A stretch of 16,531 bases of DNA from JAHDHW01 sp964551455 (GCA_964551455.1 CAZKDA010000102.1:1-16531), one strand, 5' to 3'; numbered from the stretch's first letter, positions 1 to 7,078 are shown. Program-made: numbers and translations. Notes: generated by a model from the letters alone, not told the origin.

Positions 1-2
1 AA

Positions 3-518
3 TTTAAAGAGAGGCTTCCTCAAGAAATTATTTCAAAGTATTGGTGGAGGGGTAACTTTCCTCCAGGAGGATTTCATATCCAAATTGTTGAATGGGAAGA
101 ATTTGGCTCTAAGTCAAAAAATTTTGACTTCGGAAATTCCGTAATTGTAAAAATGTTTGGAAAAATATCTTTAAATGAAGAGATTTTAGTAGAATATGAG
201 TTTCAGGATGGCTACTCCTCGAGTAATTATATCTATGAATCTAAGTATCAAGCTGAGCAACGAGATTATTATTATGACGAAAATGGAGATATAAGATATT
301 TAAGTCATGATTTGTATGCCACTCTAGAAAATGGACAAATTAAAATTCACCGATATTCAGAACCATCAGAAGAAGAACTAGAACATGATGATTACTATGA
401 AAGAGAATCGTATGGAAGATATTCAGGTACTTATGCCCAAGACGAAGCAGGTTTAAGTGATAATTTTATTGATGATGTCTTGGACGGGAATCCTGATGCA
501 TATTGGAACATAGATTAA
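3..518 (+). CDS. C-terminal part of an acidic, Tyr-rich protein of unknown function (5' end outside window)
   Basis: The frame is open from base 3 with no stop, so the gene almost certainly begins before the window; 171 residues are visible. The ATG at 153 is internal to this frame and has no convincing start context. The visible part is strongly acidic and rich in Tyr, Asp and Glu (for example QRDYYYDENGD and EEELEHDDYYERES) and ends in DGNPDAYWNID. There is no signal peptide or membrane segment in the visible part. I do not recognise a named domain. The stop lies 11 bases before an attC-like site, and the gene runs in the same direction as the TIR gene downstream, so it is most simply the coding part of a cassette. 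Being a real gene is likely from the long open frame; its function is unknown. Confidence 0.55.
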   Translation, partial: FKERLPQEIISKYWWRGNFPPGGFHIQIVEWEEFGSKSKNFDFGNSVIVKMFGKISLNEEILVEYEFQDGYSSSNYIYESKYQAEQRDYYYDENGDIRYLSHDLYATLENGQIKIHRYSEPSEEELEHDDYYERESYGRYSGTYAQDEAGLSDNFIDDVLDGNPDAYWNID

Positions 519-528
519 ATAGAAAACT

Positions 529-561
529 GCCACCAACAATGCATACCTGACGTTATAGGGC
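529..561 (+). other. attC-like cassette boundary, unusually short
   Basis: The site opens with GCCACCAAC (529-537) and closes with GTTATAGGGC (552-561). The opening box has the same sequence as the one at 2169. The closing box is the exact reverse complement of the box that starts the next site at 1637. This is how attC sites in a linear cassette array behave: the left box belongs to the upstream cassette and the right box to the downstream one. Only 14 bases lie between the boxes, so the central stem normally present is missing. Its interior resembles the right arm of the 1637-1752 site read backwards (both contain TACCTGACGT), which suggests an internal deletion. Confidence 0.5.
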
Positions 562-577
562 ATTAAAAAAATAATAG

Positions 578-1645
578 ATGAAAAACGAAGAGTTTAATAA
601 CTTAAATCTGATCGGTGATTTAGAGCCTGTATTTAAAGATCAGTATTTTTATAGGGTATCTGTTGAACCTAAGAATATAAAAAGAGAAACAGATAGACTA
701 TTCACAGAAATAACTTCAATTACAGGGATGGCAATTACCGTAAAGCATAAAAATAGGTTTCATGATCCAACGCCTGATCTAGAGAAACGAACTTTTTCAA
801 AGGCAAAAGCAAGAATTACTTCAGCCCTTTATGAACATGGGAAAGAATATCATCAGGAAATAACTGTTGATAGCCTAAATTCTGGTTTTATATTAATGGA
901 AGATGATCAGATTCAAGAAAGGTTATTGACTGCTCTAGCAAATCAAAGAAAATCTAACCCATTAGATTACCAAGGACAACCTTTTCCTAACGAGGGATTT
1001 TGCCAAATTATCGGTATTCCAATAGATCAATTTTATTTTAACGTTTCTCTATTGATCGAAGAAAATCTTTTGAAAGATATTAATATTTCGTCAACACCAA
1101 TTGAAGATGGATACTTTTACATTACTAGTTCAGGGATTAGAAGTATAAATCAAATCAAGAAAGAATCTTATGAACAACATAAAAACCCAACAATTATCTC
1201 TGAAAGTAATATTAATGAAGAATTCCAATACGATATTGTAATTTCGTTTGCTGGAGAAGATCGAAAAATAGCTGAATCAATTGCGAATAAGTTAAATGAA
1301 TCTGGGGCAAGAGTATTTTATGATAATTTTGAGGAAGAAAATTTATGGGGTAAAAATCTTTATGAGTATTTAACTAAAGTTTATAGTGAATCAGCAAGAT
1401 TCTGCGTAATGTTATTGTCAAAAAACTATGCAAATAAAAGTTGGACAACTTTAGAAAGACAAAGCGCACAAGCAAGAGCTTTTAGAGAACAAAATGAATA
1501 TATTCTTCCCATCAGATTAGATAATACTGCTATTCCTGGGCTACACGAAACCATAGGTTATATTTCATTTGAAAATACAGGAATTGATAAAATTGTTGAG
1601 TTAATAATTCGAAAACTAAAGCAATCTAATTTAAACGCCCTATAA
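578..1645 (+). CDS. TIR-domain protein with probable winged-helix middle domain
   Basis: The protein has 355 residues. Residues 217-349 form a TIR domain: the first strand and loop YDIVISFAGEDR (218-229), the BB-loop region with FEEENLWGKNLYEYL (251-265), SKNYANKSW (281-289), and the helix TLERQSAQARAF. Glu293 lies in the position of the catalytic glutamate of NAD-cleaving TIR domains. Residues 110-195 look like a winged helix (PLDYQGQPFPNEGFC, then SLLIEENLLKDI and GYFYITSSGI). Residues 1-105 are unassigned. No signal peptide or membrane segment is seen. Bacterial TIR proteins commonly act in anti-phage defence by degrading NAD or making a signalling nucleotide; that role is inferred here. 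No partner gene of a known TIR defence system (Thoeris ThsA, a CBASS cyclase, a short Argonaute) is visible. The gene fills an integron-like cassette, and its stop overlaps the downstream attC-like site. Confidence 0.92.
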   Translation: MKNEEFNNLNLIGDLEPVFKDQYFYRVSVEPKNIKRETDRLFTEITSITGMAITVKHKNRFHDPTPDLEKRTFSKAKARITSALYEHGKEYHQEITVDSLNSGFILMEDDQIQERLLTALANQRKSNPLDYQGQPFPNEGFCQIIGIPIDQFYFNVSLLIEENLLKDINISSTPIEDGYFYITSSGIRSINQIKKESYEQHKNPTIISESNINEEFQYDIVISFAGEDRKIAESIANKLNESGARVFYDNFEEENLWGKNLYEYLTKVYSESARFCVMLLSKNYANKSWTTLERQSAQARAFREQNEYILPIRLDNTAIPGLHETIGYISFENTGIDKIVELIIRKLKQSNLNAL

Positions 1646-1752
1646 CAATGGTATACACACATGCCAGCGATCCCAGCCCACGGCAAATTCGCTCCAAGCC
1701 TACGCTCACGGCGAATTTGCTGGCACGTCAGGTATAGCCGTGCGTTGGTGGC
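1637..1752 (+). other. attC-like site of the TIR cassette (about 116 bp)
   Basis: The site starts with GCCCTATAAC (1637-1646), overlapping the TIR stop codon, and ends with GTTGGTGGC (1744-1752). The arms pair imperfectly: TATACACACATGCCAGC on the left against GCTGGCACGTCAGGTATA on the right, with unpaired extra bases on one arm as in attC hairpins. An inner stem pairs AAATTCGC with GCGAATTT. The length is within the normal attC range (about 57-141 bp). The opening box matches the complement of the cassette's first bases at 552-561. The closing box does not fit the canonical GTTRRRY exactly, so the site is divergent. Confidence 0.65.
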
Positions 1753-1840
1753 AATTGAAAAAACAGCTAAAAATTGAGGAACAATTATCCAAGTTTTTGA
1801 GGAAAATTTTAGACGAGAAACGAAAGAATCTAAGCAAAGA

Positions 1841-2073
1841 AAAAGTTGCCTAGCCATACAGTGCGCCAACGAAGATTGCTGGTGAAAATTGAAGAATTGA
1901 GTCAAACAAAGATTTGAAAACTAATGTGCTAAATTTGAAACAGTTATTTACCTTCATGTTTTTATAATTTTTAAAAAAATTAAATGAATAATTTAGTAAT
2001 AAAAATAACACACCAACGATCAATTTTGGAATTGAACCAAACACCGTATGAACCGTATGGCTAGGCAACTTTT
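1841..2073. repeat. 233-bp element bounded by perfect 19-bp inverted repeats
   Basis: AAAAGTTGCCTAGCCATAC at 1841-1859 is the exact reverse complement of 2055-2073. The interior is very AT-rich. No target-site duplication is visible. A minus-strand open frame with a TTG start (2068 to 1850, 72 codons) runs from one repeat into the other and contains a hydrophobic stretch (LIVGVLFLLL). On the plus strand, open frames lie on both sides (1755-1853 and 2048-2158), and removing exactly 1841-2073 would join them in phase as a 56-residue peptide. Whether this is a small mobile element or a cassette with a reversed small membrane-protein gene cannot be settled here. Confidence 0.55.
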
Positions 2074-2168
2074 CAATGAACTTTCACAAACAGAACGAAC
2101 CGAGAATCAGTTAAGTTCAATTGAATCTGAATCATTAAAAAATAATAACTTAGAGTAATGCAAAAACT

Positions 2169-2228
2169 GCCACCAACAACACTGGCTTCGTTGCGCCTGG
2201 AAAGCCAACAATGAAGCCAGTGTTGCAC
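2169..2228 (+). other. attC-like site closing the third cassette (about 60 bp)
   Basis: The site opens with GCCACCAAC (2169-2177), the exact complement of GTTGGTGGC at 1744-1752, where this cassette starts. A strong hairpin follows: CAACACTGGCTTC (2177-2189) pairs perfectly with 2213-2225, and three further pairs form beyond one mismatch. The site closes at GTTGCAC (2222-2228). The 60-bp length is typical of attC. It lies 11 bases after the stop of the small open frame ending at 2158, the same spacing as at the first site. No partner box for the closing sequence was found downstream, so the array may end here. Confidence 0.55.
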
Positions 2229-2410
2229 CATCCTGCCAATTTAAACAACTAAGGCTTCGTTGTGCCTGAAAGGGCACCTGTTTAATATAGCTTCCCACCC
2301 GAAAGTTCTTATCTCACCATTACCAATTCCATAGCCATACATTTAACTTTTTATAATTGTGCGCTCACAAAATAAATTCTACGTAGAAAACATTAATGAG
2401 ATTAAATAAT
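2229..2410. other. Intergenic stretch with a partial direct repeat; no gene seen
   Basis: The 23 bases at 2253-2275 (beginning GGCTTCGTTG) are a diverged direct copy of 2184-2206, the loop part of the preceding attC-like hairpin. This suggests a decayed second site. A perfect 12-bp palindrome, TTCTACGTAGAA, lies at 2377-2388. No open frame here has convincing coding character. Confidence 0.4.
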
Positions 2411-2530
2411 ATTATACACGACACCGCATAGATTTCGGATTTAAAAAATAATCTATGCTTAGTCGGTATAACTGTTCACGGCAAATTTCGGGATTAATAA
2501 AATCCGAAATTTGCCGTGAACAAGTATAAA
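2411..2530 (+). repeat. Interspersed hairpin repeat, copy 1 (inverted partner at 6930-7078)
   Basis: The repeat starts at TATACACGACACCGCATAGA and ends at GTGAACAAGTATA. Its right half is a long near-perfect hairpin: GTTCACGGCAAATTTC (2474-2489) pairs with GAAATTTGCCGTGAAC, an inner GGATT/AATCC stem closes on the loop AATAA, and TATA pairs continue outside. A smaller stem of GCATAGATT with AATCTATGC lies in the left half. The same sequence occurs once more in this window in reverse orientation, so this is a dispersed element rather than a local hairpin. No transposase is encoded in it. Confidence 0.8.
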
Positions 2531-2552
2531 AGAATAGAATTTCATAGCAAAA

Positions 2553-2699
2553 ATGGCACACAATTACACTTGTTATGTTGCTCTCCTCAGATACAAATTT
2601 CCCTGTAAATACTTGCACCAATTGGACATTGACATGAAACAAGATGACCTGGAAGAGGTAGTTGATCGCGCTTCTTCCAAAGTTCATTTTATCCATTGA
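2553..2699 (+). CDS. Possible 48-residue open frame or gene remnant
   Basis: A short ATG-started frame encodes a 48-residue peptide including MKQDDLEEVVDRASSKVHFI. Its second half uses codons resembling the real genes downstream rather than random AT-rich DNA. There is no recognisable domain, signal peptide or start signal, and it stands alone between a repeat and the DUF1800 gene. It may be a remnant or chance. Confidence 0.15.
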   Translation: MAHNYTCYVALLRYKFPCKYLHQLDIDMKQDDLEEVVDRASSKVHFIH

Positions 2700-2790
2700 G
2701 ATTTTATTCAGATTAAAGAGGCTTGGGTCAGCTTGCCTCATTCCTAAGTTTTAGAATTCAGGTATTTTTTCACTTTTTAGCACTACGCCT

Positions 2791-4578
2791 ATGAGAGTTT
2801 TCATCCTATTACCCTTATTATGCTATTCCATGATGCTGTCCGCTCAAACCTATGGTGATTACATAGGAGGAGGACATGATCAAAACATTACCGTAACCAC
2901 GAGCAGTGATTTTCAGCCTCCCGGTTTTGAAGAAGTGGCAAAAGGATCAAACACTTTGGCCATTCCAGGGCTTACTGGAAAACTAATCGATGCCGGCCGC
3001 TTCCTGGCCCAGGCCACCATGGGAGCCGACAGAATGACTATCGATTCCGTAGCGAAACTGGATTTTGAAACATGGATCGATCAACAATTTGCTTTGCCTC
3101 CGACATATATTCGACCGCTTATCCAGGAAATCTACGATACGACCTATCTGCGCCATCTCGCTGCCGGAGGGGACTCTCTGGATTTTCCTGAACTCCCTAC
3201 CAATGAGCATTTTGACTACGCCTGGTGGCAGGTCAATATGACCAATGATGACCTTTTGAGACAGCGAATTGCATTTGCCCTCAGTGAGATCTTTGTCATT
3301 TCTTTCAAATCAGAATTGGAAAACTATGGCGAGGGCGTGGCAAGCTATTACGATATGCTGGCTGAAAATGCCTTCGGAAATTTTGAGGATCTTTTGAGGG
3401 ATGTGAGCCTGCATCCCTGCATGGGTGTTTTTCTGACCCACCTTAATAATCCAAAATCAAACCCTGCCCAGTACATTCATCCTGATGAAAACTATGCAAG
3501 GGAAATGATGCAGTTGTTCACCATAGGCTTGTACGAATTGAATCAGGATGGCACCCGAATGCAGGATAATCAGGGTAATGACATTCCGACTTACGATAAT
3601 GATGACATTGCGGAGTTTGCGAAAATATGGACCGGGCTGGGAGGCAGTGCAACCGTTGAAATGCAAGATACTGTTGTACCGGCCGAATTTGGAATGGGTC
3701 CCAATAAGATAGACATGGCTGAACCGATGGCGATGTACGATGAATATCACGAACCCGGTGCGAAATATTTATTAAACGGTTTTGTGGTTCCTGCCGGACA
3801 ATCAGGAATGGAAGATATAAATGCAGCTATCAATCATCTGTTCAATCACCAGAATGTCGGGCCATTTATTGGACAGCAATTGATTCAGCGATTGATAAAA
3901 TCCAATCCTTCCCCTGCGTATGTCTCCCGTGTTGCTGCTGCATTTAATGATAATGGTGCTGGTGTCAGAGGTGATATGAAAGCAGTGATCAAGGCAATTT
4001 TATTGGATGAAGAAGCGCGTTCCTGTGGATGGTACAATGACCCTGTTCAGGGTAAACTGAAAGAACCGATCATCCGATACACGCATTTTGCAAGAGCTTT
4101 AGGCGGTATCAGCGAAGATGGAAAATTCTGGAATGAAGGCGAGGACTATAACAATGGCGCCGGACAACATCCGATGTATTCTTTTTCCGTTTTCAATTTT
4201 TACTGGCCAGATTTTCAGCCGATTGGTCCTATTGCCAGTCAGGGTTATGTTGCGCCCGAATTTCAGGTGTTTAATGCAAATACCAGTATCGGCTTTGTGA
4301 ATTTTGTCAACGAATGGACCGTCAACGAAACGCTTTTACGATCAAGAGATGGTGATGAGGATATCGTTTTTACCAATCTTGATGAGGCCATAACGCATGC
4401 GGCAGATACGGAAGCCCTTATCAACTACCTGGATATTTTACTGACTAATGGAATGCTCAAAGACGACACCCGGCAAATCATAACGACCATTGTTGACCCC
4501 ATGACCGACCCGTATGAAAAAGTGAAATTAACTATCTATTTAATGGCGATCAGCGCTGATTATACCATTTTAAAATAA
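2791..4578 (+). CDS. DUF1800 family exported protein
   Basis: The protein has 595 residues with a signal peptide at 1-18 (hydrophobic core, LSAQ cleavage context). The DUF1800 domain fills the rest: GRFLAQATMGA (69-79), WWQVNM followed by LLRQRIAFALSEIFVIS (145-171), and the family's most conserved block PDENYAREMMQLFTIGLYEL (231-250). The biochemical role of DUF1800 is not established. The family is regularly encoded next to DUF1501, as here with only 24 bases between the genes, so the two are probably co-transcribed and act together outside the cytoplasm (inference). It ends in an ordinary helix without a T9SS sorting tail, so periplasmic or outer-membrane location is more likely than T9SS secretion. 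The length is normal for the family. Confidence 0.93.
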   Translation: MRVFILLPLLCYSMMLSAQTYGDYIGGGHDQNITVTTSSDFQPPGFEEVAKGSNTLAIPGLTGKLIDAGRFLAQATMGADRMTIDSVAKLDFETWIDQQFALPPTYIRPLIQEIYDTTYLRHLAAGGDSLDFPELPTNEHFDYAWWQVNMTNDDLLRQRIAFALSEIFVISFKSELENYGEGVASYYDMLAENAFGNFEDLLRDVSLHPCMGVFLTHLNNPKSNPAQYIHPDENYAREMMQLFTIGLYELNQDGTRMQDNQGNDIPTYDNDDIAEFAKIWTGLGGSATVEMQDTVVPAEFGMGPNKIDMAEPMAMYDEYHEPGAKYLLNGFVVPAGQSGMEDINAAINHLFNHQNVGPFIGQQLIQRLIKSNPSPAYVSRVAAAFNDNGAGVRGDMKAVIKAILLDEEARSCGWYNDPVQGKLKEPIIRYTHFARALGGISEDGKFWNEGEDYNNGAGQHPMYSFSVFNFYWPDFQPIGPIASQGYVAPEFQVFNANTSIGFVNFVNEWTVNETLLRSRDGDEDIVFTNLDEAITHAADTEALINYLDILLTNGMLKDDTRQIITTIVDPMTDPYEKVKLTIYLMAISADYTILK

Positions 4579-4602
4579 ACCATTAAACCATCAAGAAGGA
4601 AT

Positions 4603-6003
4603 ATGAAACATAAATCAAGAAGAAGTTTTATAAAAGAATTCGGTTTAGGTGCTTTGGGTATTACAACGGCATCTTCCATTACTCAGTTAAAGGCCATTAA
4701 TGCTGCTTTTCTTAATAATTCGGCAAACCTCTTTTCGAACGATTACAAAGCCATCGTCTGTTTTTTCTTTGCCGGTGGTAACGATTCTTTTAATATGGTT
4801 GTGCCTCGCGGCAATCCGGAATACGACGAATATGCAGTCACGCGATCAGACCTGGCCATTGCTCAAAATGAGTTGCTGCCGATCACCCCTGTAACCAGCG
4901 ACGGGAAACAATATGGTTTGAATCCTGCGATGAGTAATATCCATCAATTGTTCAATACGGGTAAAGTGTCTTTTATCAATAATGTGGGGCCTTTGATAGA
5001 GCCTACGACAAAAGCTGCCTATCAAAATGGAAGCGCTCCGATACCTTTGGGACTTTTTTCCCATTCTGATCAAATAAAAAACTGCCAGACAGGTAAGCCT
5101 CATGTCAGAACGCAATTCGGTTGGGGTGGTAGAATGGCGGATTTGCTCAACGATATGAACACCAATCAGAATGTATCGATGAATATTTCCCTGGCCGGAA
5201 CAAATATTTTTCAATACGGAGAAACCCTGGTTGAATTTGCCATCGACCCGTATGGCGGCAGTCCCGGAATTATCGGATATGAATCGCCATCGACTCCTTT
5301 TGATGCTAAAAGGAAAGAAGGCATCGATCTTTTGCTCGGAGTAGATCATCCCGATATGTACAAAAAGACCTATACAGATATTCTGAAAAGAAGCCTTGAC
5401 GGAAGTATTGAATTCAGGGCAGCGATGGCTCAGATCGGTCCATTGAGCACCTTCTTTTCCGACAACCGGATTTCACAAAGCTTTAAACGAATAACCGAAG
5501 TGATCATGGCTCGTGATATTTTAGGTTTTAAACGCCAAATATTCTTTGTACAAATGGGTGGCTGGGATATGCACGGAGAATTGCTGGATTCCCACGAAAG
5601 AAACCTGACGGTCGTGGATAATGCACTCTATGAATTCCACAATGGCCTGAATGAAATAGGCATGTTTGATTCCGTAACGACCTTTACGATTTCAGATTTC
5701 GGAAGGACCCTGACCTCCAACGGCAACGGAAGTGACCACGCCTGGGGCGGCAACGCATTGGTGATGGGCGGTGACATCAAGGGCGGCGATATGTATGGAA
5801 CATTCCCCTCTCTCGCTTTGGGAAGTAACTACGAAGTGCATAATGGTGTACTGATCCCTACGACCGCCAATGATTCCTATTTCGCCGAATTGGCATTGTG
5901 GTTTGGCGTTAGCCCATCGGACCTGAGTACCTTGTTTCCGAATATCGGTAATTTTTACGATACGGGGTCAACTCCGCCTCCATTGGGTTTTATGAATTTG
6001 TAG
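4603..6003 (+). CDS. DUF1501 family protein with Tat signal
   Basis: The protein has 466 residues. The N-terminus has a twin-arginine motif, SRRSFIKEFG (5-14), followed by a mildly hydrophobic stretch, so export in folded form by the Tat system is likely. DUF1501 motifs are clear: CFFFAGGNDSFNMVVP (53-68), FSHSDQ (152-157), GWGGRMADL (173-181), GGWDMHG (319-325), SDFGRT (364-369) and GSDHAWGG (376-383). The family is placed in the alkaline phosphatase/sulfatase superfamily, and the conserved Asp and His residues would fit a metal site; the substrate is unknown. A purine-rich AGAAGGA lies about 5 bases before the ATG, unusual in this window and consistent with translation as the second gene of a transcript. 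It forms a pair with the DUF1800 gene. Confidence 0.93.
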   Translation: MKHKSRRSFIKEFGLGALGITTASSITQLKAINAAFLNNSANLFSNDYKAIVCFFFAGGNDSFNMVVPRGNPEYDEYAVTRSDLAIAQNELLPITPVTSDGKQYGLNPAMSNIHQLFNTGKVSFINNVGPLIEPTTKAAYQNGSAPIPLGLFSHSDQIKNCQTGKPHVRTQFGWGGRMADLLNDMNTNQNVSMNISLAGTNIFQYGETLVEFAIDPYGGSPGIIGYESPSTPFDAKRKEGIDLLLGVDHPDMYKKTYTDILKRSLDGSIEFRAAMAQIGPLSTFFSDNRISQSFKRITEVIMARDILGFKRQIFFVQMGGWDMHGELLDSHERNLTVVDNALYEFHNGLNEIGMFDSVTTFTISDFGRTLTSNGNGSDHAWGGNALVMGGDIKGGDMYGTFPSLALGSNYEVHNGVLIPTTANDSYFAELALWFGVSPSDLSTLFPNIGNFYDTGSTPPPLGFMNL

Positions 6004-6064
6004 AGGTCAGATAACAGACGACAGATGTAAGATATCAGATGTTAGACAATGGATGCCAGAAAGA
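6002..6064 (+). repeat. Degenerate 7-bp tandem array (AGAnnnn, nine units)
   Basis: From 6002 the sequence falls into nine consecutive 7-bp units, eight starting AGA and one starting GGA (for example AGATAAC, AGACGAC, AGATGTA, AGATATC). The last four bases vary, so only the period and the AGA head are conserved. The array starts directly at the DUF1501 stop codon and separates that gene from the next. Confidence 0.75.
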
Positions 6065-6113
6065 TATAGTCTGACTTGCGATTTCTAGTGTTAAACGTTT
6101 AAAATTTAAAACA

Positions 6114-6863
6114 ATGAAAAAAACAATAATAATCATCCTAGTTTTTGCTTATACCCATATTTCTGCGCAGTGCTTTCTCGACCGGCATAATACCACCTGG
6201 TATGACGGCTGGATTTCCTGTGAGACATCGATGAATCCAAACCCTGTGCGAGGCGAATCGCATTGGATCCTATATAATTTTAATTACCCTTATGAGTTAT
6301 TTCAAATGCATATCTGGAATACGAATGCGCCTGACTATTTGACTGACGGCATGCAAGATATCGTTATTGATATTTCAAACGATGGTGTGACCTGGACTCA
6401 GGCAGGTGAATTTCAAATTCCAATGGCGGATGGGACCTCAACTTATGAAGGCCTTGATCTTTATGATTTTGATGGAACAAGCGCTCAATATCTTTTGATA
6501 ACGGGGCTGAGCAATCATGGAGGTTCATGCTATGGCCTGAGTGAGATCAGAATCGATGTGGCGGATGCCATTGTAGTTGCTAATAAAGAACCCGTAGAAC
6601 CCGCTTGTCTTTCTGCCAGGATATTTCCCAATCCGGTAAATGCCTCATCAAAAGCCATTATTTCAAACTTTTGCAGTAATGCTCCGGTCTATTATTCCAT
6701 CCATGACATTTCAGGTAAAACCATCAAAAGCGGGGAGATCATTCCGGTATCCAATGAGGTGGAACTGGATATTAGTTCATTATCGATTGTTGCAGGGAGT
6801 TATTTTTTGAGCTTGCAGCAGGGGGATGTAATCAGAAGGTTTAAGATGATGAAGGTGGAGTAA
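6114..6863 (+). CDS. Secreted discoidin-like protein with T9SS type A sorting domain
   Basis: The protein has 249 residues. A signal peptide covers 1-18 (SAQ before Cys20). Residues about 26-148 resemble an F5/8-type C (discoidin-like) beta-sandwich: HWILYNFNYPYELFQMHIWN (50-69), IVIDISNDGVTWTQAGEF (83-100), YLLITGLSNHGGSCYGLSEI (126-145). Such domains usually bind sugars or surfaces; no catalytic residues are seen. Residues 169-249 are a T9SS type A C-terminal domain with the RIFPNPVN start, DISGK in the middle and a basic end (RRFKMMKVE), so the protein should be exported by Sec, moved across the outer membrane by T9SS and anchored at the surface. It follows DUF1501 in the same direction, 110 bases away across a tandem array, and is closed by a strong terminator. 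Confidence 0.88.
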   Translation: MKKTIIIILVFAYTHISAQCFLDRHNTTWYDGWISCETSMNPNPVRGESHWILYNFNYPYELFQMHIWNTNAPDYLTDGMQDIVIDISNDGVTWTQAGEFQIPMADGTSTYEGLDLYDFDGTSAQYLLITGLSNHGGSCYGLSEIRIDVADAIVVANKEPVEPACLSARIFPNPVNASSKAIISNFCSNAPVYYSIHDISGKTIKSGEIIPVSNEVELDISSLSIVAGSYFLSLQQGDVIRRFKMMKVE

Positions 6864-6900
6864 ATGATAATTGAGCGTATTACTATCTTTATTCGAGAAA

Positions 6901-6928
6901 AAAACTCCACAAGGTTGGAGTTTTTTTT
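6901..6928 (+). terminator. Intrinsic terminator after the T9SS cargo gene
   Basis: AAAACTCCA (6901-6909) pairs perfectly with TGGAGTTTT (6916-6924) around a 6-base loop and is followed by four more Ts. A run of As precedes the stem, so it could also work on the minus strand. It ends the transcript of the exported-protein locus. Confidence 0.9.
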
Positions 6929-6929
6929 A

Positions 6930-7078
6930 TGTATACTTGTTCACGGATAAATTTCGGATTTTTCTTTTCCCGAAATTTTCAGTGAACAGTTATACCGATC
7001 CCGACACGTCGGGAATTAATTTTTATAATCCGAAACCCGCCTGACGACACGGGCAGGTCTATGCGGTGTCGTGTATAT
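6930..7078 (-). repeat. Interspersed hairpin repeat, copy 2, with nested palindromes
   Basis: Read on the minus strand this matches the 2411-2530 repeat: the 20-base TATACACGACACCGCATAGA block, CGGTATAACTGTTCAC and the terminal GTGAACAAGTATA are all shared. Compared with copy 1 it carries an additional 22-bp imperfect palindrome (7036-7057, stem of about 6 bp with one G-U pair), and TCCCGACACGTCGGGA (6999-7014) sits where copy 1 has AT-rich sequence. The insert lies cleanly between ATAGA and TTTCGG of copy 1. The repeat follows the terminator at 6901-6928. Confidence 0.8.

Noticed and set aside
1637..2228. CRISPR array
   Set aside because: The repeats are few, inverted rather than direct, unevenly spaced and tied to gene ends, and no cas gene is present.
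2107..2298. 63-residue minus-strand frame with a repeated FQAQRS motif
   Set aside because: The repeated peptide is produced by the diverged 23-bp direct repeat at 2184 and 2253 and by the attC-like hairpin, not by selection on a protein.
2412..2741. 109-residue minus-strand open frame upstream of the DUF1800 gene
   Set aside because: It reads through the hairpin repeat and shows no domain or coding pattern.
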